From JAUSNA01 sp964511965 (lineage in GTDB: Bacteria > Patescibacteriota > Microgenomatia > Levybacterales > GWA1-39-11): 15,921 nt of DNA. The stretch lies in the NCBI GenBank assembly GCA_964511965.1, contig CAZEGF010000009.1, positions 1-15,921 on the forward strand. Direction: 5' to 3'. A program made the position numbers and the translations under genes. Numbering within the stretch: position 1 is the stretch's first letter; the number at the start of each line of letters is the position of its first letter. The notes under the pieces were generated by a model. That model was not told where the DNA came from, ran no database searches, and was given only the letters and a program-made list of their open reading frames with translations. This document shows positions 1-6,382 of this stretch, piece by piece.

Positions 1-280
1 TTTCCCAAAACCCCTGCTGGTTTTGCTTTAGCTTCTCAAATTGTACGTTCGGCTACATCTATTGGAGCAAATGTTTACGAAGCACAAGATGCGTCTTCTT
101 CTAAAGATTTCAGGCAAAAAAATGCTTATTGCCCTTCGAGAAGCAAAAGAAACACACTATTGGTTTGATGTCATCGAGGTATCAGGCTTGCTTTCGATAA
201 AAGAACTATCTAAACTTAAAGATGAGGCAAACGAAATCGTTGCTACAATGGTTTCAATAATAAATAAACTTAAAAAATGA
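1..280 (+). pseudogene. four-helix bundle protein (23S rRNA-intervening-sequence family), 5'-truncated and frameshifted
   Basis: Partial gene, cut by the left window edge. Frame 1 from base 1 reads FPKTPAGFALASQ, then IVRSATSIGANVYEA and SSSKDFRQK, the hallmark of the four-helix bundle / 23S rRNA IVS protein family (TIGR02436-like). The rest of the family pattern (MLIALREAKETHYWFDVI, then LKDEANEIVATMVSIINKL) continues one frame later, to TGA at 278-280. The switch falls in a run of seven A at 116-122; removing one A joins the two halves exactly. In frame 1 a TGA ends the product at 166-168. An ATG-initiated reading from base 41 is only an out-of-frame extension of the 3' half. The stop overlaps the start of the next pilin gene (ATGA, 277-280), so the two are probably co-transcribed. 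Function in this family is poorly known: small helical proteins, some encoded inside rRNA insertions, and the Avd protein of diversity-generating retroelements shares the fold. The lesion may be a sequencing error, a true mutation or a poly-A slippage site. Confidence 0.8.
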
Positions 281-798
281 AAATTAAATTCTCAATTATC
301 AAATCTCAACTTTCAAATCCTCGAGGTTTTAGGTTTTCGAAGAAAAGCCAAAACGGCTTCGTTTCTATCAAGAAACGAGATGGTTTTACGCTGATCGAAC
401 TACTTGTTTCAATTTCCATTATTGCTATTTTAACTGCACTTTTGACAGCAAATTTCATTGGTGCCCGTCAACGTGGACGGGATGGGCAAAGAAAGTCTAA
501 TATGTATCAGATCCAGTCTGCTTTGGAATTATATCGGGCAGATAACGGAAACTATCCTCTAACCGCTGCAATGGCAACTTGCGGTAACGGGATATCTGTC
601 GGTGGCACTATTTATATGCAAAAAGTACCCTGTGATCCTGTAACGGGAAACCCATATCAATACACATCGGTGGATGGAAGCACATATACTCTATTTGGTT
701 GCCTTGAAAACTCAAATGATTCTGATAAAGACACTGATCAAGCAGACGCTAGTGTTTGTACCTCTCCGAATGTTCCATTCAAGTTAACCAACCCATGA
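277..798 (+). CDS. type IV pilin / GspG-like pseudopilin with unusually long leader
   Basis: Prepilin with the class III signal GFTLIELLVS: prepilin peptidase would cut after Gly36, leaving Phe37 as residue +1 and Glu41 as the conserved +5 Glu. A hydrophobic helix follows (about 37-62), then ARQRGRDGQRKSNMYQIQSA, the alpha-1 region typical of the GspG/PilA pseudopilins, and a C-terminal globular part with NGNYP and an acidic NDSDKDTD loop that may bind calcium. The mature part carries four Cys, which could form two disulfides. The product should be a major or tip-proximal subunit of the pilus fibre, inserted in the inner membrane before assembly. The 36-residue leader is far longer than the usual 6-25; no other ATG, GTG or TTG lies in frame before the cleavage site, so 277 is the only start. 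The extra leader is encoded by heptad repeats (288-322) and palindromes (351-378). The start overlaps the previous stop (ATGA). Confidence 0.9.
   Translation: MKIKFSIIKSQLSNPRGFRFSKKSQNGFVSIKKRDGFTLIELLVSISIIAILTALLTANFIGARQRGRDGQRKSNMYQIQSALELYRADNGNYPLTAAMATCGNGISVGGTIYMQKVPCDPVTGNPYQYTSVDGSTYTLFGCLENSNDSDKDTDQADASVCTSPNVPFKLTNP
288..322 (+). repeat. heptad array in the leader of the first pilin (AATCTCA family)
   Basis: Five 7-bp units with consensus AATCTCA (ATTCTCA, ATTATCA, AATCTCA, ...). It encodes about residues 5-16 of the prepilin leader. The unit matches the reverse complement of the array inside recG at 9353-9387. Confidence 0.7.
351..378 (+). repeat. overlapping palindromes in the leader of the first pilin
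   Basis: AAACG-GCTT-CGTTT (351-364) overlaps TCGTTTC-TATCAA-GAAACGA (359-378). The two hairpins share an arm and exclude each other. They encode part of the extra leader residues before the cleavage site. Confidence 0.5.
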
Positions 799-802
799 GT
801 TT

Positions 803-837
803 AGTTTATAGTTTATAGCTGATAGTTTATAGTTAAT
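803..837 (+). repeat. heptad array abutting the GspH-like start (AGTTTAT family)
   Basis: Five 7-bp units (AGTTTAT, AGTTTAT, AGCTGAT, ...) end directly at ATG 838. They contain TATAGT, which is -10-like. Their complement lies in the leader at 856-883. Confidence 0.8.
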
Positions 838-1374
838 ATGTTATTTATGAAAAGTAAACTACAAACTACGTACTACAAACTATCTACTAATTCCGGCTTT
901 ACGCTTATTGAGCTGTTGGTTGTTTTTAGTATTATTGCTGTTCTGTCAGGAATAGGAGTTGCCTCTTTTGTAAGTTATAGCCATTCGCAACAGGTTAACC
1001 AAACAGCAAACAATATAAAATTACTTATTAGTCAAGCAAGATTTAATGCACTCTCATCTGTAAAAACTAATCAAGACCTCAGTGGCAATACTGTGACTTG
1101 TGGTGCCGATGCGCTTGAGGGATACACTATAAATATACTTGGAAATTCTCAAATTGAACTTAATCAACTTTGTGACAATGTAAATCCTTCAAGAATAAAA
1201 TTGTTAGTATTACCTAATAATTTAACAATTTCAGGCTCTACTACTTGTAATCAAATTCATTTCAGTCCTCTTTCTGCTTCAGCTCAAGGTGCACCTTGTA
1301 ATATTGCTTTAACCGGTTACGGAATAACCAAAACTATATCTGTGGATACCGGAGGAAATATTTCTGTTCAATAG
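838..1374 (+). CDS. minor pilin, GspH/FimT-like
   Basis: Prepilin with leader MLFMKSKLQ...NSG, cleavage expected after Gly20, Phe21 at +1 and Glu25 at +5 (FTLIELLVV). A single hydrophobic helix spans about 21-45. The next stretch, NQTANNIKLLISQARFNALS, resembles the GspH/FimT family, which sits at the pseudopilus or pilus tip. The globular domain holds four Cys, likely paired outside the membrane. Two in-frame starts are possible, 838 and 847 (Met4), and neither has a clear Shine-Dalgarno. Heptad array AGTTTAT runs right up to the ATG, and the leader itself is encoded by an opposite-orientation array (856-883); together they could fold with the start codon in the loop. The gene lies 39 bp after the first pilin and 1 bp before the PilV-like gene. 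The subfamily call is moderate; the pilin call is firm. Confidence 0.88.
   Translation: MLFMKSKLQTTYYKLSTNSGFTLIELLVVFSIIAVLSGIGVASFVSYSHSQQVNQTANNIKLLISQARFNALSSVKTNQDLSGNTVTCGADALEGYTINILGNSQIELNQLCDNVNPSRIKLLVLPNNLTISGSTTCNQIHFSPLSASAQGAPCNIALTGYGITKTISVDTGGNISVQ
856..883 (+). repeat. heptad array in the GspH-like leader (AAACTAC, inverse of AGTTTAT family)
   Basis: Four 7-bp units (AAACTAC, AAACTAC, GTACTAC, AAACTAT). Bases 857-883 can pair with 808-834 at 21 of 27 positions, leaving a 22-nt loop with both possible start codons. Confidence 0.8.
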
Positions 1375-1375
1375 T

Positions 1376-1858
1376 ATGCGTTTTAAGTATCAAAAAGGAC
1401 AAACAATTATTGAAGCGATAGTTGCTCTGATGACAATACTTCTTATCATTACAGCAATAGCTATCGTGATAGTAAACGGGTTGTATAACTCAACATTTAT
1501 TAAGAACCAAAATCAGGCGAATAAATATGCGCAGCAAGGAATTGAATTTGTAAGAAACATTCAAAAGAATGACTTAGGGACATTTGGTACTTTCAATCAG
1601 AATGCAACATACTGCATCGATGAGGCAAATGATACGTTAACGAGTACCTCCTGTGAAACTACAGGTACAAATACAGGCACAAATTTTAATAGAACAATTG
1701 TTTTTTCGCCTAGTGGAGGTCAATGCCCTAATACTGAAATCAAAGTCACTGTTACCGTTAAATGGTCCTCTACAAAATGTCCTTCAAACAATACCTTTTG
1801 TCATAAATCAGAACTTGTATCGTGTATGCCATACGCCTATCCGGCAAGTAATCCATAG
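1376..1858 (+). CDS. minor pilin, PilV/GspI-like
   Basis: Short prepilin leader MRFKYQKG, cut after Gly8, with Gln9 at +1 and Glu13 at +5 (QTIIEAIVAL). This GQTIIEAIVAL form is common in PilV/GspI-like minor pilins of CPR bacteria. The hydrophobic helix spans about 9-34, followed by a helical KNQNQANKYAQQGIEFVRNI segment and a beta-rich C-terminal domain. Six Cys in the mature part suggest three disulfides, the most of the five pilins here. The start is 1 bp after the previous stop, so translation is probably coupled. It ends in TAG, one of several TAG stops that argue against amber reassignment. This leader carries no heptad repeat and is correspondingly short. Confidence 0.85.
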   Translation: MRFKYQKGQTIIEAIVALMTILLIITAIAIVIVNGLYNSTFIKNQNQANKYAQQGIEFVRNIQKNDLGTFGTFNQNATYCIDEANDTLTSTSCETTGTNTGTNFNRTIVFSPSGGQCPNTEIKVTVTVKWSSTKCPSNNTFCHKSELVSCMPYAYPASNP

Positions 1859-1865
1859 GATAGGG

Positions 1866-1893
1866 ATTAGTAATTAGTAATTAGTAATTAGTA
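1866..1893 (+). repeat. heptad array before the PilW-like gene (ATTAGTA x4)
   Basis: Four perfect copies of ATTAGTA between the pilV-like stop and the pilW-like ribosome-binding site. Confidence 0.9.
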
Positions 1894-1908
1894 AACAGGT
1901 AAAAACAT

Positions 1909-2508
1909 ATGAAATCTTTAAAAAAATCATTTAGAATCCTAATCACTAATCACTATTCACTATTCACTGAAAAGGGTTACACTCTTGTTGAACTCCTTGC
2001 CGTGACAAGTATTATAGTTATTGTTTCAGGTCTAATTGTCGGAATTCTCTACTCTACTCTACGTGGTGGAAATAAAACGAGAGTAACAAATGATGTAGCG
2101 CAAAATGGTAACTATGCACTTTCTGTAATAGCAAATACCGCACTTAACGCAGATTCAATAACAAAGGTTGGTGGAGTTGATATTAGCGATTGTACTACGC
2201 TTCGTAGTGGCACCTCTATTGAATTTGAACAATCGGATCATTCTAAAGTGCAATTTTCTTGCGATGCACAAACCCAAAGTATCGCTTCATCGAGCGGTTC
2301 GACAACGACTTATCTTATTGATAACGATTCAGTCAAAGTTGATCCTGCAACATGCACTTTTTCTTGTCTTCAGAAGGATTCAAATCCTTACTCACAACCC
2401 ATCATTAACGTTTCTTTTACAGTTTCTCAAAGAGCATCAACTATAGGCGAAAATTCTGCAAATAGTCCTTTTAACACCTCAGTTACAATGAGAAATTTTA
2501 GTCCATAG
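1909..2508 (+). CDS. minor pilin, PilW/GspJ-like
   Basis: Prepilin with cleavage expected after Gly23, Tyr24 at +1 and Glu28 at +5 (YTLVELLAVT), and a hydrophobic helix at about 24-48. The following STLRGGNKTRVTNDVAQNGN and ALSVIANT resemble PilW/GspJ-type minor pilins. The domain has four Cys, again an even number. A reasonable Shine-Dalgarno (AGGT, 1897-1900) lies 8 bp before the ATG. Residues about 11-20 (LITNHYSLFT) are encoded by a heptad array (1941-1968), and a complementary array (1866-1893) lies upstream, so the RBS and ATG could lie in the loop of a long imperfect hairpin. The TAG stop is also the first three bases of a 24-bp tandem repeat. Confidence 0.85.
   Translation: MKSLKKSFRILITNHYSLFTEKGYTLVELLAVTSIIVIVSGLIVGILYSTLRGGNKTRVTNDVAQNGNYALSVIANTALNADSITKVGGVDISDCTTLRSGTSIEFEQSDHSKVQFSCDAQTQSIASSSGSTTTYLIDNDSVKVDPATCTFSCLQKDSNPYSQPIINVSFTVSQRASTIGENSANSPFNTSVTMRNFSP
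1941..1968 (+). repeat. heptad array in the PilW-like leader (AATCACT/ATTCACT)
   Basis: Two AATCACT and two ATTCACT units, in the opposite orientation to the ATTAGTA/ATTAGTG family. Against the upstream array it pairs at about 20 of 28 positions; the Shine-Dalgarno and ATG lie in the loop (1897-1940). Confidence 0.8.
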
Positions 2509-2557
2509 CGCAACCTGCAAAGCAGGTCGTAGCGCAACCTGCAAAGCAGGTCGTAGC
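2506..2557 (+). repeat. two tandem 24-bp repeats, each with a 6-bp hairpin
   Basis: The unit TAGCGCAACCTGC...AGGTCG occurs at 2506-2529 and 2530-2553 with identical sequence, then TAGC starts a third copy. Each unit contains ACCTGC-AAA-GCAGGT (stems 2513-2518/2522-2527 and 2537-2542/2546-2551). The first unit supplies the TAG stop of the pilW-like gene; the last TAGC abuts TTGACA of the next promoter. It may act as an attenuator or 3'-end stabiliser, or be a mobile palindromic repeat. Confidence 0.85.
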
Positions 2558-2587
2558 TTGACATCCCCTTTACTTTGACCGTATTAT
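2558..2587 (+). promoter_or_regulatory. promoter inside the pilin cluster, before the pilX-like gene
   Basis: Consensus -35 TTGACA (2558-2563), an 18-bp spacer and TATTAT (2582-2587). The expected start is near 2592-2594, on or beside the ATG. It begins immediately after two tandem hairpin repeats and could drive the pilX-like gene and pilMNO apart from the upstream pilins. Confidence 0.7.
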
Positions 2588-2591
2588 TGAT

Positions 2592-3470
2592 ATGTCTATG
2601 ACTTTTAGAAGTGGGACTCTTCGTGGTGGCCAGAATGGTCAGATTTTACTCATCGTGGTGCTTACCATGATTGTTGCGTTAACCGTTGGGTTATCAATTG
2701 CTGCGCGAGTTGTTACAGAGTTGAAGTTGTCAAAACAAAATGAAGAATCGCAAAGAGCTTTTCAGGCGGCAGAATCCGGGATACAGCAGACGATAGAACG
2801 TCAAAGTTCAATAGGTACTTTGAACTCCCCTATAAATCTTGATAACAATTCATCTTTTTCAACAACATATACAACCGATAACGGGACGGCCATTATTATG
2901 AATAATGGTCAAGAAGTAGATCAGGCATCAGGTGCTGACGTATGGTTGTCTGATTATTCTTCAAATCCCGCAAATCTTTTCCAAAATCCAATGGGTGCAG
3001 GAAGCCCGGTTGGGATCACAATGTATTGGGGTACACCAACGCAAACATGTGCAGCAACTTCAGGACCAAATGTTGCACCGGCTATTGAGGTTGTGCTATT
3101 GAGTGGAACAGTTGCAAATCCCACAATTTCTAAAAATGTTTTCGAAGCATCCGGTTGTTCTAGAATAACCGGAGCAACAACTGCTGCTGCGGCTGGGGGT
3201 GGATACAACTTAAAAGGATTGAATTTCAGAAATTCGGTAGCACTCACATTCGGAGGAAACTCTTTGCAAAATGGTTTGATCATGAAAGTGATTCCTATAT
3301 TTAACTCAAGTATTGTAGGATTTCAAGCCAATAATGTGGTTTTTCCAGCTCAGGGTTCTATTGTGACATCAACCGGTACATCTGGCGACACAGTAAGAAA
3401 AGTAGTTTATTTTCAATCATACCCCCAACTGCCACTTGAAATATTCCCGTATTCTTTACTTTCCCAATGA
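2592..3470 (+). CDS. PilX/GspK-like minor pilin
   Basis: The N-terminus is positively charged and ends in NG, then QILLIVVLTMIVALTVGLSI (residues 17-36), the PilX-like N-terminal helix. Cleavage after Gly16 would leave Gln17 at +1 and Ile21 at +5, so the conserved Glu5 is absent; this is the rule for the GspK/PilX tip initiator. It continues EESQRAFQAAESGIQQTIER, a conserved helix of this family. The large C-terminal domain is rich in Asn, Ser, Thr and Gly, with two Cys that could pair. Two in-frame ATGs exist (2592 and 2598). A near-consensus promoter ends at 2587, so transcription would begin around 2592-2598 and the mRNA would be leaderless or nearly so. The stop overlaps the pilM start (ATGA, 3467-3470). 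Confidence 0.83.
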   Translation: MSMTFRSGTLRGGQNGQILLIVVLTMIVALTVGLSIAARVVTELKLSKQNEESQRAFQAAESGIQQTIERQSSIGTLNSPINLDNNSSFSTTYTTDNGTAIIMNNGQEVDQASGADVWLSDYSSNPANLFQNPMGAGSPVGITMYWGTPTQTCAATSGPNVAPAIEVVLLSGTVANPTISKNVFEASGCSRITGATTAAAAGGGYNLKGLNFRNSVALTFGGNSLQNGLIMKVIPIFNSSIVGFQANNVVFPAQGSIVTSTGTSGDTVRKVVYFQSYPQLPLEIFPYSLLSQ

Positions 3471-4492
3471 GTGACACTTTCGGACTTGACATAGGTACAA
3501 CTTCAATTAAAGCCCTGTCTTTGAAAAAGGGGGGTAATTCTTTTTCTATAGAATCAATGGGGATTGGCCCTACTCCACAAAAGGGAATAATGTCTGAATC
3601 TAATGAGGACTTACATAAATTTGCAGAAGCAGTAAGACAAGTAATAACCAGTGCCAATATAAAGCAAAAAGAAGTAAATGTTGCTCTTCCGGAAAGCCAA
3701 GTCTACACAAAGATAATAGAAATGCCCGCATTGTCGGAAAAGGAGCTTGCTGCCGCTTTAAAATATGAGATGGAGCAATATATTCCGCTACCACTTGATC
3801 AAGTAAAAACAGATTGGCAAGTTTTAAGTCCGTCAACAGCCCAGAACAAGACTTCACGCATATTATTAGTCGCTGCATCCCTTGCGCTTATTAAAAAATA
3901 TGAAACAGTACTTGATGAGTTGGGTCTTGTTCCATCAACAATAGAAACAGAAATGCTTTCGGTGCATAGAGCAATCTTCCCACTTGTAAACACTGCCAGT
4001 TCCAACATGATTGTTCATATGGGCGCTGCGACAACAAATATTGCGGTCGTTGAAAACGGGGAGTTAATAATGGTTTTTACAGTAGATAAGGGCGGAATTG
4101 CTATTACCAGAGCAATATCTCTGGATCTTGGCATTGATATTACTCAAGCAGATTCCTACAAAAAGGCGTATGGTCTTAATAAAGACGCGTTTGAAGGAAA
4201 AATTGGCAAATCATTATTCCCGATTTTAGAGTCGATACTTGGGGATATCAGAAAAACCATGCTTCTTTATAAAGAAAAAAATCCAAATCAACCTATTACC
4301 CAAATGATATTGTCAGGAGGATCAGCACAATTACCCGGTGTTGATATATATTTTACAAACCAACTAAATATACAAGTCGTTCTGGGTAGTTCATTTCAAG
4401 TATATGATATGAAAAATGTGCCTCCCGAAATAGGAGCAGACTCCTTAAGTTTTAATGTTGTTTCTGGTCTTGCTTTAAAGGATGCAATCTAA
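3467..4492 (+). CDS. pilM: type IV pilus assembly protein PilM
   Basis: Actin-like ATPase of the PilM family, a cytoplasmic ring component that binds the N-terminal tail of PilN at the inner membrane. The first phosphate-binding loop is FGLDIGTTSIKALSL (residues 5-19). The family-typical ALPESQVYTKIIEMP and KYEMEQYIPLPLDQVKTDW follow. A second actin-type loop reads MIVHMGAATTNIAVV, and the adenosine motif reads MILSGGSAQLPGVDIYF. The length of 341 aa is normal. The ATG overlaps the previous TGA, so translation is probably coupled to the pilX-like gene. pilN starts 5 bp after the stop. Confidence 0.95.
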   Translation: MSDTFGLDIGTTSIKALSLKKGGNSFSIESMGIGPTPQKGIMSESNEDLHKFAEAVRQVITSANIKQKEVNVALPESQVYTKIIEMPALSEKELAAALKYEMEQYIPLPLDQVKTDWQVLSPSTAQNKTSRILLVAASLALIKKYETVLDELGLVPSTIETEMLSVHRAIFPLVNTASSNMIVHMGAATTNIAVVENGELIMVFTVDKGGIAITRAISLDLGIDITQADSYKKAYGLNKDAFEGKIGKSLFPILESILGDIRKTMLLYKEKNPNQPITQMILSGGSAQLPGVDIYFTNQLNIQVVLGSSFQVYDMKNVPPEIGADSLSFNVVSGLALKDAI

Positions 4493-4497
4493 CCTTT

Positions 4498-5034
4498 ATG
4501 AAACAAGGTATTAATCTCTCACTAGGAAGAAAGCGCGTCGACAACGCGTTGAAAAAAATATTTTATGTTACAGCTGGTGCCTTTATCTTCACAGTTGTTA
4601 TATCGTTAAGTCTTATTATTTACCGGTTAGTGCTTAAGGGCATGTACGATTCTTTAGACCAAAAAGAACAAAAGTTAAATACTCAACTCCTCACAATGCA
4701 GGATAAAAAAGATAAATTAATAGAAACGAAAAGTAGAATTGCAGATATTCAAAAAGTTCTTTCCAAAAGATCCCCGATCGTAAATAGATTAGAAACAGTA
4801 TCTAGTGTAATTTCCTCAGATTCAACGGTTGATGCTATCAATGGTACCGATACAGATATGCAATTAACATTAGAATCAGAAAATTTAGCTACTCTTAACG
4901 ATTTGATTGAGGCAAAAATAGCCGATCTTGCTTCCGACAAAAAAAGAGGTATAAAAAAAATTGAGATGCGTTCATTTGGTTTAAATCCGAAAACACTAAA
5001 ATATAGTCTTACGTTTGGAGTCACATTTAAATGA
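4498..5034 (+). CDS. pilN: type IV pilus assembly protein PilN
   Basis: Inner-membrane platform protein. The short cytoplasmic tail holds INLSLG (residues 5-10), matching the conserved INL segment that docks into PilM. One transmembrane helix follows at about 21-43, then a predicted coiled coil at about 51-95 (SLDQKEQKLNTQLLTMQDKK) and a small alpha/beta domain outside the membrane. It is identified by the tail, topology and position between pilM and pilO; sequence conservation in this family is low. The length of 178 aa is typical. TGA ends the gene 1 bp before the preferred pilO ATG. Confidence 0.9.
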   Translation: MKQGINLSLGRKRVDNALKKIFYVTAGAFIFTVVISLSLIIYRLVLKGMYDSLDQKEQKLNTQLLTMQDKKDKLIETKSRIADIQKVLSKRSPIVNRLETVSSVISSDSTVDAINGTDTDMQLTLESENLATLNDLIEAKIADLASDKKRGIKKIEMRSFGLNPKTLKYSLTFGVTFK

Positions 5035-5035
5035 T

Positions 5036-5689
5036 ATGAAGGAATTGGAAGCAATTTATAGAAAAAGGAAGAGGCAATTATTGCCGTTAATTTTTGGTTT
5101 TGCATCATTTTTTGTTTTCTTTCGCGTTATACTTCCACAATGGTCAGACATTTCAGATGCGCAATCTATTTTGACCACTAAATCGTCTACTGTTGATGCC
5201 AAAGATCAAACGGTGACTCTACTCAATTCTCTTCCTCAAGAAACCATAGATGACAATTATAATCTTGTAACAACTGCTCTCCCAGTTCAGAAGGATGTTG
5301 TTCTTATATATACTGAACTGAATAAAGCAGCAGAACGAGCAGGAGTAAAATTGGGGGGATTTAGTATTAAGGTGGGAAATATCTACTCTACTGATAATAC
5401 AAAAACCGTTACAGTTGGTAAGGCTGTTAATGGTATACCATTTATTAATATTTTGATTAATTCATCCGGTGATAATGCAAATCTGAGAAAATTTGCGCAA
5501 GAACTTTATAAAAGTATTCCATTAGTTGATATTAAAGCAATAGATCTTTCTAAATCAGATGCACGTCTAGATGTTAATTTTTATTACAAACCAATTACCG
5601 TTAGACCAACAAATGCTGACACAACAGCTGTAAAGAATTTATCAAAAGTTGAAGAAACACAATTGGCAACTTTGAGATCGTGGCGTTAA
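5036..5689 (+). CDS. pilO: type IV pilus assembly protein PilO
   Basis: Partner of PilN in the platform. It begins with a basic tail (MKELEAIYRKRKRQ) and one transmembrane helix (about 14-34, LPLIFGFASFFVFFRVIL). A coiled-coil-prone segment follows, then a ferredoxin-like C-terminal domain with FAQELYKSIPLVDI and IKAIDLS. I chose ATG at 5036, one base after the pilN stop; a TTG at 5015 in the same frame would add seven residues inside pilN and is less likely. The TAA stop shares the palindrome TTAA (5686-5689) with the convergent trmD stop. No terminator hairpin is visible here, so transcripts from the two strands probably run into each other. Confidence 0.88.
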   Translation: MKELEAIYRKRKRQLLPLIFGFASFFVFFRVILPQWSDISDAQSILTTKSSTVDAKDQTVTLLNSLPQETIDDNYNLVTTALPVQKDVVLIYTELNKAAERAGVKLGGFSIKVGNIYSTDNTKTVTVGKAVNGIPFINILINSSGDNANLRKFAQELYKSIPLVDIKAIDLSKSDARLDVNFYYKPITVRPTNADTTAVKNLSKVEETQLATLRSWR

Positions 5690-6375
5690 TGATTTTTTGA
5701 AAGTAAATCCGGACGTCTATTTTTTGTTATATTTAGTGCCTCTTTTTTTTTATATTCTGAAATCTTTTTTGGATCACCGGATAATAAAACATCCGGTACT
5801 TTTACACTATTAAATTCTTCTGGCCTTGTATAAGTAGGTCCTTCAAGGATCCTTCCGTCAACTCCTTTAGAGTGTGATTCAAGATTTGTTGCAGATGCAT
5901 CAAGAACACCGTTAATCAGTCTTGTTACGCTATCTGTTATAACCATTGCAGGAATCTCCCCACCGGTTAACACATAATCTCCTATTGAGATTTCAAAATC
6001 AACATAATCGCGAATTCTCTCATCAAATCCTTCGTAATGTCCGCAGACTAATATTAAATGAGATACTTTTGAGAATTTTTCGGCAGTCTGTTGTGTGTAA
6101 ACCTCCCCTTGTGGATCTAAAAGCACTACTATTTCACCGGTAACGTTTTCTTTTGTCGCATCAATTGCATTTTTCAAAAAATCAACTCGTAATACCATTC
6201 CAACACCTCCACCATAAGGCCTGTCATCTACTGTTTTATGAGAACCAATACCAAAATCCCGGTGGTTCACAATATTGAATTCAACTAGTTTTTTTTCCTG
6301 TGCTTTTTTTAAAATGGAATGATTTAAAACGGGTATAAATATTTCCGGAAACAGGGTGATAATGGAGATTTTCAC
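5686..6375 (-). CDS. trmD: tRNA (guanine-N1)-methyltransferase TrmD
   Basis: SPOUT-class enzyme that methylates G37 of tRNAs with G36 using S-adenosylmethionine, preventing +1 frameshifts. The sequence shows ISIITLFPEIF at the N-terminus, DDRPYGGGVGMVL (residues 50-62), the knot motif CGHYEGFDERI (111-121), SIGDYVLTGGE (130-140) and GPTYTRPEEF near the C-terminus. At 229 aa it is slightly shorter than the usual 240-250. The segment around the catalytic Asp of the E. coli enzyme reads SATNLESHS, so an Asp-to-Glu change is possible there, but I cannot align it with certainty. It is the third gene of rpsP-khpA-trmD, 7 bp after khpA; rimM and rplS, often neighbours elsewhere, are not here. Confidence 0.97.
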   Translation of the reverse strand: MKISIITLFPEIFIPVLNHSILKKAQEKKLVEFNIVNHRDFGIGSHKTVDDRPYGGGVGMVLRVDFLKNAIDATKENVTGEIVVLLDPQGEVYTQQTAEKFSKVSHLILVCGHYEGFDERIRDYVDFEISIGDYVLTGGEIPAMVITDSVTRLINGVLDASATNLESHSKGVDGRILEGPTYTRPEEFNSVKVPDVLLSGDPKKISEYKKKEALNITKNRRPDLLSKNH

Positions 6376-6382
6376 GATAATC

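Noticed and set aside
1..280. A diversity-generating retroelement, suggested by the Avd-like four-helix bundle fold
   Set aside because: No reverse transcriptase, template repeat or variable repeat is seen in the window; the protein fits the wider IVS-like family.
803..1968. CRISPR array
   Set aside because: The repeats are contiguous 7-bp units with no spacers and no cas genes nearby.
2954..3283. Minus-strand ORF opposite the pilX-like gene
   Set aside because: It is a shadow frame of a low-complexity pilin region with no start signal or family features.
5015..5035. TTG start for pilO at 5015
   Set aside because: It would extend into pilN; ATG 5036 directly after the pilN stop gives the usual basic N-terminus.
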